From a virus, in the IMG/VR virus record IMGVR_UViG_3300048922_000476, positions 1 through 39,428 of that record: a stretch of DNA of 39,428 nucleotides; one strand, given 5' to 3'. This document shows, in pieces, positions 19,441 through 26,639 of this stretch (its first letter is position 1; the number at the start of each line of letters is the position of its first letter). Made by a program: the position numbers and the translations under genes. Under the pieces are notes generated by a model. That model saw only the letters and a program-made list of their open reading frames with translations. It was not told where the DNA came from and made no database searches.

Positions 19441-19819
19441 CATGGGGCGGGTGACCAAGTGCATCGTCTCAGCCTACAGCCGTGACCGCGTGCATTACGG
19501 GGCCATCTACGCGCCTGAGACTCGTCAGCTGCTGACGGACTTCAACGGTGCTCTGCCGGTGGGGGTGACGATCACCCGAGCGACCTGGAACACCCAGGAC
19601 AACTACAACGCCCGCATGTCCACGCCAGTCGTGGATGGCCGCAAGGCCTCGATCATGCTGGCCGCCCAATACGACGGGTACTGCTGCATCCGCTTGGATG
19701 TGGAACTGAGCAATGGCGAGCGCTACTGCGTGTGGCACGTCATCCGTATCCAACCAGCCCGTTACGTGGTGAACGACAACTTCACCAATGGCCCCCAACA
19801 ACTGACCGCGGTTCCCTGA
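19433..19819 (+). CDS. Phage protein between lysis and packaging genes, function unknown
   Basis: This 128-residue protein starts at GTG 19433 and overlaps the Rz end by 8 nt. It is beta-rich: KCIVSAYSRDRVHYGAIYAP, RATWNTQDNYNARM, then CVWHVIRIQPARYVVND near the end. It ends 1 nt before the small terminase. I do not recognise it; the fold is likely a small soluble beta domain. Confidence 0.65.
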   Translation: MSDMGRVTKCIVSAYSRDRVHYGAIYAPETRQLLTDFNGALPVGVTITRATWNTQDNYNARMSTPVVDGRKASIMLAAQYDGYCCIRLDVELSNGERYCVWHVIRIQPARYVVNDNFTNGPQQLTAVP

Positions 19820-19820
19820 T

Positions 19821-20219
19821 ATGGCGCGCCCGACCGACTACAAGCCTGAATACTGCGAGCTGGTGATCGAGCTGGGCAAGCAGGGGAAATCAGTCATCCA
19901 GATGGCTTGTGCCATCGACGTTGTGCGCCAAACGATGCATGACTGGTGCAAGGTCCACCCTGAGTTTCTGGATGCCTTTACGCGAGCCAAGCAGTTGAGC
20001 CAGGACTGGTGGGAGACTCAGGCCCAGTGCGGGCTCACCGCCGACAAGTTCAACGCCCAGCTTTGGTCACGGTCGATGGCTGCTCGCTTCCCTGAGGACT
20101 ATCAGGAGCGTAAGGGCGTCGAGTTGAGTGGGCCGGGCGGTGCGGACATCAAGACGACCACCCGCATTGAGTTGGTGGCGGCCACTGGGCATGTGTCGGA
20201 TGACGACCGTCCAGATTGA
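19821..20219 (+). CDS. Terminase small subunit
   Basis: This 132-residue protein should bind the packaging site and recruit the large terminase. It has an N-terminal helix-turn-helix (ELVIELGKQGKSVIQMACAI, then RQTMHDWCKVHPEFLDAFTR) typical of small terminases of this type, a central helix (QDWWETQAQCGLTADKFN) and a C-terminal segment including GPGGADIKTTT. It is directly followed by the large subunit with a 20-nt overlap. Confidence 0.88.
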   Translation: MARPTDYKPEYCELVIELGKQGKSVIQMACAIDVVRQTMHDWCKVHPEFLDAFTRAKQLSQDWWETQAQCGLTADKFNAQLWSRSMAARFPEDYQERKGVELSGPGGADIKTTTRIELVAATGHVSDDDRPD

Positions 20220-21498
20220 GCTGCCGCCGAAGCTGATCCCGGTTTTCACGGGGGAGGCTGACTACCGCGGAGCTTACGGTGGTCGTGGGTCGGCAAAGAC
20301 CCGTAGCTTCGCATTGATGGCTGCTGTTCGAGCGCATATGTGGGCCCAAGAGGGCCGTTCTGGCGTCGTCGTAGGCGGCCGAGAGTTCATGAACTCGCTG
20401 GCTGACTCCTCCATGGCCGAGATCAAAGGCGCGATCCTTTCGCAGCCTTGGCTGGCGCCTCACTTCGATATCGGCGAGGAATACATCCGGACTGTGGACC
20501 GAAGGGTTGAGTTCGCCTTCATCGGCCTGCGCCGGAACCTGGACAGCATCAAATCCAAGGCCCGCATCCTGCTGCTCTGGGTCGATGAGGCCGAGAACGT
20601 CAGCGAGACAGCCTGGGAGAAGGCCATCCCCACCGTGCGTGAGGAAGGCTCTGAGATTTGGGTGACTTGGAATCCCGAGCGGAAGGCCAGCGCTACCCAC
20701 AAGCGATTCCGCGAGTCGGCTCCGACCGGTAGCAAGATCGTTGAGCTCAACTGGCGCGACAACCCGTTCTTCCCTGACTCCCTCAACCGCAAGCGGCTTG
20801 AGGACGAGGAGAAGCGCCCGGACAGCTATGAGCACATCTGGGAAGGCGGATTCAAGACGGCGATCAGCGGTGCGTACTACGCCAAGGCCCTGGCAGACGC
20901 CAAGCGGGCAGGGCGCATCGGTGATCTGAGCATCGACCCGCTGATGACTGTGCGGGCCTATTGGGATATCGGCGGCACGGGCGCCAAGGCCGATGCCTGC
21001 GCTATCTGGATCGTGCAGTTCGTCGGCCAAGTAGTGCGGGTGTTGGACTACTACGAAGCAATCGGTCAGGAGCTTGCCGTCCACGTGAACTGGCTGAGGT
21101 CTTCGGGATATGAGCGCGCCCAGTGCGTTCTTCCGCATGACGGCGCCAACCACGACAAGGTGTTCAAGGTTAGCTACGAGTCGGCCCTGAAGGCTGCTGG
21201 GTTCGACGTGCGGGTGATCCCGAATATGGGCGCAGGCGCAGCGATGAACCGCATCGAGGCCGCCCGCCGGTTGTTCCCGGCCATCTGGTTCAACGAGAAG
21301 GCGACCGAGCCTGGACGCGATGCGCTGGGCTGGTATCACGAAAAGCGCGACGACCAAAGAAACATCGGCTTCGGCCCGAACCACGATTGGGCCAGCCATG
21401 CCGCCGACGCCTTCGGGCTGATGGCGGTGGACCACGTTTCAGACAAGCACACGCCGGGTAAGCCGGTCCGCCTCAACTTCGCATCGGAATTCGCCTAA
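20200..21498 (+). CDS. Terminase large subunit (PBSX/XtmB type)
   Basis: This 432-residue protein drives DNA packaging by ATP hydrolysis and cuts the concatemer. Walker A is GGRGSAKT at residues 27-34, Walker B is ILLLWVDEAE with Asp129/Glu130, and the coupling motif follows as IWVTWNPE. The nuclease half begins around AYWDIGGTGAKADACAIWIV and includes ASHAADAFGLMAVD near the end. The ATG at 20200 is chosen since it starts the conserved region; an in-frame ATG 9 nt earlier is possible. Its stop shares a base with the portal ATG. Confidence 0.95.
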   Translation: MTTVQIELPPKLIPVFTGEADYRGAYGGRGSAKTRSFALMAAVRAHMWAQEGRSGVVVGGREFMNSLADSSMAEIKGAILSQPWLAPHFDIGEEYIRTVDRRVEFAFIGLRRNLDSIKSKARILLLWVDEAENVSETAWEKAIPTVREEGSEIWVTWNPERKASATHKRFRESAPTGSKIVELNWRDNPFFPDSLNRKRLEDEEKRPDSYEHIWEGGFKTAISGAYYAKALADAKRAGRIGDLSIDPLMTVRAYWDIGGTGAKADACAIWIVQFVGQVVRVLDYYEAIGQELAVHVNWLRSSGYERAQCVLPHDGANHDKVFKVSYESALKAAGFDVRVIPNMGAGAAMNRIEAARRLFPAIWFNEKATEPGRDALGWYHEKRDDQRNIGFGPNHDWASHAADAFGLMAVDHVSDKHTPGKPVRLNFASEFA

Positions 21499-23528
21499 TG
21501 GCTGAGTACAAGAACACGCCAGACGATCCGAACTACGCGACTGAGCGTTCGGGCGTGGACAAGGAAAAGCTCCACCAGGAGATGCTGGCCCGTCACCAGA
21601 CGGCGCGCGATTACTGGCGGGTGGAGTACCAGAAGGCCGAGTGCGACATGGAGTTCGCCTTCCTGCCGGAGTCGCAGTGGGATGACTGGATGGCCACCAC
21701 CCGTAAGGGTCGGCCGATGTACACGGTCAACAAGCTGCGCCAGGCCATGAAGCAGATCACCAACGATCAGCGCCAGAACCGGCCTCAGGCCAAGGTTCGC
21801 GCGGTCGAGGACAGCGATGCAGACCTGGCTGAGATTCGTCAAGGCTTGATCCGCAACATTGACCAGACCAGCGAAGCCGACCGAGCGCGCGATACCGCGT
21901 TCCAGTTCGCAGTCGGCGGGGGCTTCGGTGTGTGGCGCGTGAACTACGGCTACGAGGACGACGGCGGGTTCGACATGGTGATCAAGAAGGAAGAGATCGC
22001 CAACCCTTACTCCGTCGTATTTGATCCTGCCGCCAAGGCCAAGGACCGCCGCGATGCCCGCTATGCCTTCGTGGACAGTAGCTGGGCGCGATCGGCTTTC
22101 CGAGCTCAGTGGCCGGATGCCAAGTTGGTATCGGTCAGTGACTGTGATGAGTCGATGCGGGGCTGGTTCCAGGAAGAGGAGATCACGGTCTCCGAGTATT
22201 GGTACAAGACCAAAGAGACCTACACCCTCGTCCTTATGTCGGATGGCGCTTCTTATGACGAGGCCGAGATCGCAGACGTTATTGACGAGATGGCCGCTGC
22301 CGGTGTCACTATCCAGCGCCGACGCAGGGCAGAGCGCGAAAAGGTATGGCAGTGCGTCGTGTCGGGGGCTGAAATCCTCGATGGGCCGAACGAGTGGGCG
22401 GGTCGTTTCATCCCGCTGATCCCGGTCTGGGGCGAGATCCTGGACTTGAAGGGTAAGGAGATGTTCTTCGGCGCGGTCCGCTTCGGCAAGGACGCGCAGC
22501 GGATGTACAACTACGAGCGGTCAACCTTCATCGAGGTGCTGGCCGACCAGCCCTACAGCCCGTTCATGGCACCGGCAGAATCTATCGCCGGATACGAGAC
22601 GCAGTGGAATGGCCTGAAGACCAATCGACCGCCTGTCCTGCTGTACAAGGCTGATCCTTCGCTGCCGAACTCCGGGAAGCCGTCCCGCGAGCCAACGGCG
22701 CAGTTCCCCGCGGCGCTTGCTCAGGCAGCTGCGATCTCCAGCGACGACATCAAGGCCGCAACCGGCATCTATGACGCCAGCCTTGGCCAGCGGTCCAATG
22801 AAACCAGCGGCCGGGCCATCTTGGCTCGCCAGCGAGAGGGCGACGTAGCCAACTTCGACTACATCGACAACCTGTCGTACGCGATGAAGTACGACTTTGA
22901 GGTCACCAACGACCTGATCTCGAAGATTTACGACACCGAGCGTCAGATTCGCATCATTGGCGAGGACGGGGCCGAGAAGGTCATCCGGGTCAACCAAGTC
23001 ATCCTCGATCAGCAGACGGGCCAAGAGGTCACGCTGAACGATCTCTCCCGCGGCCGCTTCGATATCGCTGTCACAGTGGGGCCGAGCTACACCACGCAGC
23101 GGATGGAGGCGGCCGAGGCAATGATGCAGCTGGCCAACGACCCATCTCCCATCGGCATGGTGGCCAAGTACGGCTTCATCAAATCTCTGGACGCGCCCGG
23201 CCTGGAAGAGGTCCGCAAGGCAGCTCGCAAGATTCTTGTACAGGGCGGCCTGTTGGAGCCGGAAGAGGGCGAACAGCCTCCGCAGCAGCAGCCGGACCCG
23301 GCGCAGATCGCGCAGGCCGAGAAGAACGCTGCGGATGCTGAAAAGGCAAAGGCCCAATCGGTCAGTTACATGGCATCCGCTCAGAAGGATGCGGCCCAGG
23401 CCGACTCGATACAACTGGACAACCTGACCAAGGAGCAGCAGCTGCGAATGCAGCAGCTGACCGAGACATTCCTGACCGAGAACATCGGCAGACAAGGGGC
23501 CCCGCTGGGGCCCTTTTCTTTTCAGTGA
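21498..23528 (+). CDS. Portal protein (P22 gp1-like)
   Basis: This 676-residue protein forms the dodecameric ring at one vertex, through which DNA enters and leaves. The pattern is that of P22-type portals: WRVEYQKAECDMEFAFLPES, then YTVNKLRQAMKQITNDQRQN, VAFDP-like PYSVVFDPAAKAKDRRDARY, VIPVWGEI-type core, and SNETSGRAILARQREGDVAN. The last 100 residues are a long helical barrel-like region (PDPAQIAQAEKNAADAEKAK), as in P22. Size is near P22 gp1 (725). The final codons overlap a terminator-like hairpin. Confidence 0.93.
   Translation: MAEYKNTPDDPNYATERSGVDKEKLHQEMLARHQTARDYWRVEYQKAECDMEFAFLPESQWDDWMATTRKGRPMYTVNKLRQAMKQITNDQRQNRPQAKVRAVEDSDADLAEIRQGLIRNIDQTSEADRARDTAFQFAVGGGFGVWRVNYGYEDDGGFDMVIKKEEIANPYSVVFDPAAKAKDRRDARYAFVDSSWARSAFRAQWPDAKLVSVSDCDESMRGWFQEEEITVSEYWYKTKETYTLVLMSDGASYDEAEIADVIDEMAAAGVTIQRRRRAEREKVWQCVVSGAEILDGPNEWAGRFIPLIPVWGEILDLKGKEMFFGAVRFGKDAQRMYNYERSTFIEVLADQPYSPFMAPAESIAGYETQWNGLKTNRPPVLLYKADPSLPNSGKPSREPTAQFPAALAQAAAISSDDIKAATGIYDASLGQRSNETSGRAILARQREGDVANFDYIDNLSYAMKYDFEVTNDLISKIYDTERQIRIIGEDGAEKVIRVNQVILDQQTGQEVTLNDLSRGRFDIAVTVGPSYTTQRMEAAEAMMQLANDPSPIGMVAKYGFIKSLDAPGLEEVRKAARKILVQGGLLEPEEGEQPPQQQPDPAQIAQAEKNAADAEKAKAQSVSYMASAQKDAAQADSIQLDNLTKEQQLRMQQLTETFLTENIGRQGAPLGPFSFQ
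23493..23523 (+). terminator. Terminator-like hairpin at the end of the portal gene
   Basis: AAGGGGCCCC, loop GCT, GGGGCCCTTTT (one bulged G) is followed by a T-rich run (TTTTCTTTTC). It overlaps the last codons of the portal gene. It could reduce transcription into the scaffold and coat genes or end a processed message; strength is uncertain because the stem is bulged. Confidence 0.5.
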
Positions 23529-23577
23529 TCCACCTTACCGGTGAGGTTCACCGGGCCAATACCGCCCAGGGGCGCAC

Positions 23578-24462
23578 ATGAACGATGAAGTGACCAAGCC
23601 GCAGCCGGTGGATAACAGCCACCTGGATGCGGGCATTGCCGCGCGAAACGTCAAGGCTGAATCGGACAAGCCGGTGGAGAAGGAAACCACCACCAGCATT
23701 GCCGAGGAAGTGGAAGGCGAGGAGCAGAACGAAACCGAAGGTTCGGCAGCTTCGGAAGCGGAAGATGCGGCCGCCCAAAAGCCCAAGAACAAGGGCGTGG
23801 GAAAGCGCATCGATGAACTGACGCGTGAGAAGTACGACGCGCAGCGTGAGCGGGACTACTGGCGGGAACAGGCGCAGCGGAATCTGCCTGAGTCGCCTAA
23901 GGAAGCCCAGAAGCAGGCTGCACCCAGTGATGAGCCGAAGTTGGAAGATTTCGGCTACGACATCCCTGAGTACAACCGGGCTTGGTACGCCTGGCAGAAA
24001 GGCCAGGAAACGAAGGCTCAGGAAGAGAGCAAGAAGGTCGAGGCTCAGCGTGAGCGTCAGCGCAAGTTCCAGGAAAGCGCCGCCGCCTTTGCTGAGGCAA
24101 CGCCGGACTTCCACGAGGTCGTCACCAATCCCAGCCTGCCCATGACCGACCAGATGGTCGAGGTGATAAGCGAGTCGGACAACCCGGCTGCAGTTGCCTA
24201 TTACCTGGGCAAGAACCCGCAGGAAGCCGAGAAGATCGCAGGGATGTCCCCGGCCGGTATCGGTCGGGCCATCGGGCGTATCGAGGCCACGCTGACGGCG
24301 GAACCGCCGCGTCAGATCACCCCCAAAACCGTGACCAAAGCCCCGCCCCCGGTGACAACCGTGTCTGGGTCGCCCGCGGCCGTCAAATCCTACGACGACA
24401 TGTCGATGGAAGAGTACGACGCAGCGCGACGCAAAGAACGTCGGTCCCAGGGGCTTCGATAA
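23578..24462 (+). CDS. Scaffolding protein
   Basis: This 294-residue protein is acidic, highly helical and lacks cysteines, the usual look of scaffolds: EEVEGEEQNETEGSAASEAE, then KRIDELTREKYDAQRERDYW and EYNRAWYAWQKGQETKAQEE. A helical and basic C-terminus (YDAARRKERRSQGLR) would bind coat protein, as in P22 gp8. It lies between portal and coat, exactly the P22 position. Size is near gp8 (303). Confidence 0.88.
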   Translation: MNDEVTKPQPVDNSHLDAGIAARNVKAESDKPVEKETTTSIAEEVEGEEQNETEGSAASEAEDAAAQKPKNKGVGKRIDELTREKYDAQRERDYWREQAQRNLPESPKEAQKQAAPSDEPKLEDFGYDIPEYNRAWYAWQKGQETKAQEESKKVEAQRERQRKFQESAAAFAEATPDFHEVVTNPSLPMTDQMVEVISESDNPAAVAYYLGKNPQEAEKIAGMSPAGIGRAIGRIEATLTAEPPRQITPKTVTKAPPPVTTVSGSPAAVKSYDDMSMEEYDAARRKERRSQGLR

Positions 24463-24474
24463 GGAGACCCTCCC

Positions 24475-25665
24475 GTGGCAAATCAGTTCCTCAATACCCA
24501 GAAGATCACTCGCGAAATCCTGTCGGTCCTGCGCCAGAAGCTCACCTTCCTGCGCAAGATCAACATGGAGTACAAGAGCGAGTTCGCCGTCACCGGTGCC
24601 AAGATCGGTGACACCGTCAACATCCGCGTTCCCACCCACGCCAAAATCCGCACCGGTCGCATCATGGATGCGTCGAACATGGTCGATAAGACCGTGCCGC
24701 TGACCATCTCGGACCAGACCGGCGTCGATCTGGTGTGGAACTCGTCGGACATGGCCCTGAAGATCGATGACTTCAGCGCCCGCTACCTCGACCAGCCCAT
24801 CGCCGATCTGGCCTCGCGCATCGAGCAGATGGTCCTGCAGCGTGCCCTGCCGTACGCGGCCAACTTCGTGCCCAACGCCGACGGCAAGCTGGACTTCGTT
24901 GAAGCCCTGCGCGCCAACAAGGTCCTGACCGACAACCTGGCCCCGACGCGCCGCTTCATGGTCACCAACACCAGCGGCACGGTGCAGGTGGTCGATCAGC
25001 TGAAGGGCTTCTTCAACGCCCAGGATCGCCTGGCCGAGCAGTACGAAGATGGCCTGATGGCCCGCGCGGCTGGCTTCGACTGGTTCGAAACCACCAACAT
25101 GCCCGCCCAGGCCTATGGCACCTCCGCGATTCCGGGTGCGTACCTGATCAATGGTGCCAACCAGACCGGCAGCTCCATCGCTGTGGATGGCGGCACTGGC
25201 ACCCTGGTGGCAGGCCAGCACGTCACCTTCGCGGGTGTGTTCGCCGTCAACCCGGCCACCAAGGTCTCCACGGGCGTCCTGCAGACCTTCGTTGTCACTG
25301 CCAACTACGCAGGCGGCAACGGCAATATCCAGGTCGCCCCGGCCATTGTCACCAGCGGTCCGGAGCAGAACGTCACCACTTCGCCGGCCGACAACGCGGT
25401 GATCGTGGTCCTGGGTGCCACCGGCCAGACCGGCGTCAACCTGGGCTTCGCGCGCGACTTCCTCACCTTCGCCACGGTCGATCTGCCGCTGCCGGAGAAC
25501 AAGGAAGCCAGCCGGATGCAGTTCGATGGGCTGTCCCTGCGCATGATCCGCGACTACGACACCGTCAACGATCAGTTCCTGAACCGCGTGGACATCCTGT
25601 GGGGTTCGGCGGTCCTGCGCCCCGAGTTCGGCGTGGTCATCCCGAACGATCCCACCAACTTCTAA
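24475..25665 (+). CDS. Major capsid protein (P22 coat-like)
   Basis: This 396-residue protein forms the icosahedral shell with an HK97-like fold. The start MANQFLNTQKITREILSVLR and the following AKIGDTVNIRVPTHAKIRTG match P22-type coat proteins; an insertion-like region (residues 210-310) with VATSPADNAVIVVLG-type strands corresponds to the extra domain. It starts with GTG 24475, with AAGGAG 7 nt upstream. Size is close to P22 gp5 (430). It should be the most abundant virion protein. Confidence 0.94.
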   Translation: MANQFLNTQKITREILSVLRQKLTFLRKINMEYKSEFAVTGAKIGDTVNIRVPTHAKIRTGRIMDASNMVDKTVPLTISDQTGVDLVWNSSDMALKIDDFSARYLDQPIADLASRIEQMVLQRALPYAANFVPNADGKLDFVEALRANKVLTDNLAPTRRFMVTNTSGTVQVVDQLKGFFNAQDRLAEQYEDGLMARAAGFDWFETTNMPAQAYGTSAIPGAYLINGANQTGSSIAVDGGTGTLVAGQHVTFAGVFAVNPATKVSTGVLQTFVVTANYAGGNGNIQVAPAIVTSGPEQNVTTSPADNAVIVVLGATGQTGVNLGFARDFLTFATVDLPLPENKEASRMQFDGLSLRMIRDYDTVNDQFLNRVDILWGSAVLRPEFGVVIPNDPTNF

Positions 25666-25677
25666 GGAGAACGATTC

Positions 25678-25881
25678 ATGGCACTTCCGTCCGATACCGT
25701 CGCTGCGGCGGCTACCGAAACCCCGGATGGCACCTTGGTCGGCCGCAATGCCGATTCCAAGGTGGGCTTCTTCGGCGCAACGCCGACTGCCCAGCCTGCC
25801 GCACTGAGCCTGGCTACGGTCACCGCCGCCCAGCTCGCTACTGCTCTGGCCGCTATTGGCCTGATCAAGACCACCGCCTGA
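25678..25881 (+). CDS. Small Ala-rich virion-region protein
   Basis: This 67-residue protein (MALPSDTVAAAATETPDGTL at its start) contains GRNADSKVGFFGATPTAQPA and a helix LATVTAAQLATALAAIGLIK. Its position after coat, with a strong AAGGAG before the ATG, would fit a decoration or head-tail factor; it resembles short fibre-like head proteins seen in other phages, but no family is recognised. Confidence 0.6.
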   Translation: MALPSDTVAAAATETPDGTLVGRNADSKVGFFGATPTAQPAALSLATVTAAQLATALAAIGLIKTTA

Positions 25882-25891
25882 GGAGGCTGAC

Positions 25892-26167
25892 ATGGCCGAT
25901 TACAAGCACGCCAAGTACCTGCACAAGGACGGCGAGGTGAAGCTGTTCCCGGGCGACGAGGTCGAGGATGCATTGGCCTCCGGCTGGGAGTATCCGAAGT
26001 TCCCGCGCTCCAACGGTGAAGAGTGGAATCCGGAGGTCCCCGAGGATGAGGTCTCTGCTGCTGATGCGGCGGCCGAAGTCCTGAAGGCCAACCGCGCTCG
26101 CCAGGAGAAGCTGGAAGCCAAGGAAGCCAAGGCCGAGCAGGCCAAGGCCGAGAAGCCGAAGAAGTAA
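25892..26167 (+). CDS. Small head-region protein with charged tail
   Basis: This 91-residue protein has an N-terminal beta-like domain (YLHKDGEVKLFPGDEVEDAL, then WEYPKFPRSN) and an Ala/Glu/Lys tail (EKLEAKEAKAEQAKAEKPKK) that may be a coiled coil. It could be a minor head protein. A strong terminator follows the gene after 23 nt. Confidence 0.6.
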   Translation: MADYKHAKYLHKDGEVKLFPGDEVEDALASGWEYPKFPRSNGEEWNPEVPEDEVSAADAAAEVLKANRARQEKLEAKEAKAEQAKAEKPKK

Positions 26168-26190
26168 GAGCAACAGTTCGTCAGTTATCA

Positions 26191-26220
26191 GGGGCGGCCT
26201 TCGGGTCGCCCCTTCTTTTT
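26191..26220 (+). terminator. Rho-independent terminator after the head genes
   Basis: GGGGCGGCC, loop TTCG, GGTCGCCCC (one G-U pair) is followed by TTCTTTTT. The C(UUCG)G tetraloop and T tract make this a textbook terminator. It separates the head genes from the tail-accessory genes, so downstream expression needs antitermination or another promoter. Confidence 0.88.
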
Positions 26221-26231
26221 GAGGGAAGGGC

Positions 26232-26639
26232 ATGACAAAGGTCGCAGAAATCATCGTCGGCGCCCTTGGGCTGCTCCGCGTGATCGATCCCAATGAAGCA
26301 CCAGAGGCTGAGGATGCGGAAGGTGCGATCGCTTCCCTGAACCGCATGATGGCGCGCTGGGAGGCTAACGGTTACTCAGTAGGCTGGTCGCCAGTGTCCA
26401 ATCCTGACGATGACATGCCTACGCCGGTCGAGACTGACGAGGCGATCATGTACAACCTGGCTGTCCGCCTACGCCCTTTCTACGGCGTGGCGGTCGATCC
26501 GGACGTATTCAATGAAGCGCGGCGGCTGAAGTCCGACGTGCTGGCTGACGTTTTCTCGTCCAGCCCAATGAGCATGGAACCCGGTCTGCCCGGTTTCCGT
26601 TGCCGTTACAACATCCGTAGCGATGGGTACGACCGCTGA
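26232..26639 (+). CDS. Head-completion protein (P22 gp4-like)
   Basis: This 135-residue protein matches P22 gp4-type tail accessory factors: AEIIVGALGLLRVIDPNEAP, then LNRMMARWEANGYSVGWSPV and YNLAVRLRPFYGVAVDPDVF. gp4 sits under the portal ring and starts assembly of the tail. It is a little shorter than gp4 (166). Its stop shares one base with the gp10-like gene. Confidence 0.88.
   Translation: MTKVAEIIVGALGLLRVIDPNEAPEAEDAEGAIASLNRMMARWEANGYSVGWSPVSNPDDDMPTPVETDEAIMYNLAVRLRPFYGVAVDPDVFNEARRLKSDVLADVFSSSPMSMEPGLPGFRCRYNIRSDGYDR

Noticed and set aside
20149-21435. 428-codon minus-strand frame opposite the large terminase
   Set aside because: Pure shadow: the terminase has all its motifs in the plus frame, and the reverse frame has no recognisable domain.
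23548-25893. 781-codon minus-strand frame opposite scaffold and coat
   Set aside because: It is unusually long, but its His/Gly/Leu/Val/Arg composition is what the reverse of strongly GC-biased codons gives; scaffold and coat are clear on the plus strand.
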